From VBDM01 sp964430565 (GTDB taxonomy: Bacteria; Pseudomonadota; Gammaproteobacteria; Burkholderiales; SG8-39), in assembly GCA_964430565.1 (NCBI GenBank), contig CAYSFD010000012.1:1-13299 (forward strand): 13,299 bases of DNA. Direction: 5' to 3'. Below the pieces are notes generated by a model. The model saw nothing but the letters and a program-made list of their open reading frames with translations. It ran no database searches and was not told the origin of the DNA. Numbering within the stretch: position 1 is the first letter of the stretch; every line of letters starts with the position of its first letter. A program made the position numbers and the translations under genes. Positions 13,187 through 13,299 of the stretch are shown here, piece after piece.

Positions 13187-13299
13187 ATGAGCCGCCGCCT
13201 TCGCGAACATCACCGGAATCTCCGCGAAGCGGAGGTATGGATCAAGGACGTGCCCCAGCACGGCCGGTTCCGGGTGGCCCTCGTCTACCCGAACCTCTA
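13187..13299 (+). CDS. Start of a probable B12-binding-type radical SAM protein (truncated by window end)
   Basis: Only the first 37 codons are present. They read MSRRLREHHRNLREAEVW, then RFRVALVYPNL up to the edge. The last block resembles the opening strand of the N-terminal cobalamin-binding-like domain of radical SAM proteins, where ALVYPN.Y is followed by a VGMSNLG motif that lies outside this window. No radical SAM cysteine motif can be seen yet. The gene is divergent from the Fe-S subunit gene. The assignment rests on a very short match. Confidence 0.5.
   Translation, partial: MSRRLREHHRNLREAEVWIKDVPQHGRFRVALVYPNL

Noticed and set aside
1..13299. CRISPR array, tRNA, rRNA, transposase or phage genes
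   Set aside because: No regularly spaced repeat series, RNA-gene signature, DDE-type or integrase-like motif was seen on either strand. Reading by eye could miss a diverged small RNA.

Overview
The window is high-GC, densely coded bacterial chromosome. It most likely comes from a betaproteobacterium of the Burkholderiales or a relative. The main clues are two Bug/TctC-type periplasmic solute receptors in 13 kb, one in a complete tctC-tctB-tctA set (an expansion typical of that group), and a zinc-ribbon/class III cyclase/AAA/TPR protein. No rRNA, tRNA, CRISPR array, transposase or phage gene was seen.

Layout. (1) Positions 1-2988, minus strand: a tripartite tricarboxylate transporter operon, tctC-tctB-tctA, with a good sigma70-type promoter at 3022-3050 and tctA running off the left edge. 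(2) 3174-3947, plus strand: a divergently placed 2OG-Fe(II) oxygenase-like protein. (3) 3948-4249: a repeat-rich gap with a copy of a 39-bp dispersed repeat, two hairpins and a 15-bp tandem duplication. (4) 4250-7600, plus strand: a 1,116-residue signalling protein with two zinc ribbons, a class III nucleotide cyclase domain, a P-loop ATPase and helical repeats. Close behind it lies the N-terminal stub of a small membrane protein gene (7655 to about 7805). (5) 7767-10193, minus strand: a truncated cyclic-nucleotide-binding protein, an orphan Bug receptor and a cupin of the thiol-dioxygenase type. The cupin's 3' end collides with the stub. (6) 10546-11538, plus strand: an exported protein of the vanadium haloperoxidase/PAP2 fold that seems to have lost its catalytic residues. 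(7) 11863-12941, minus strand: a molybdenum-hydroxylase-type [2Fe-2S] subunit followed by a DUF4337-like membrane protein. (8) 13187 to the end, plus strand: the first codons of what looks like a B12-binding-type radical SAM protein.

How the genes may work together. The clearest functional unit is the transporter operon: receptor, small membrane subunit and large permease for a carboxylate-like solute. The middle of the window carries a nucleotide-signalling theme: a multidomain cyclase and a cyclic-nucleotide-binding domain, with two 17-bp TTGT...TCACAA dyads flanking the latter. The region is eroding. The cNMP protein ends inside a dispersed repeat that supplies its last residues and stop codon. 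The gene after the cyclase is cut short where it meets the convergent cupin gene. The haloperoxidase-fold gene lacks its active-site motifs. The Fe-S subunit has no molybdopterin partner beside it. The two copies of the 39-bp repeat (38/39 identical, same orientation) bracket the 5.8-kb cyclase-to-cNMP segment, so recombination between such repeats is a plausible source of the rearrangement.
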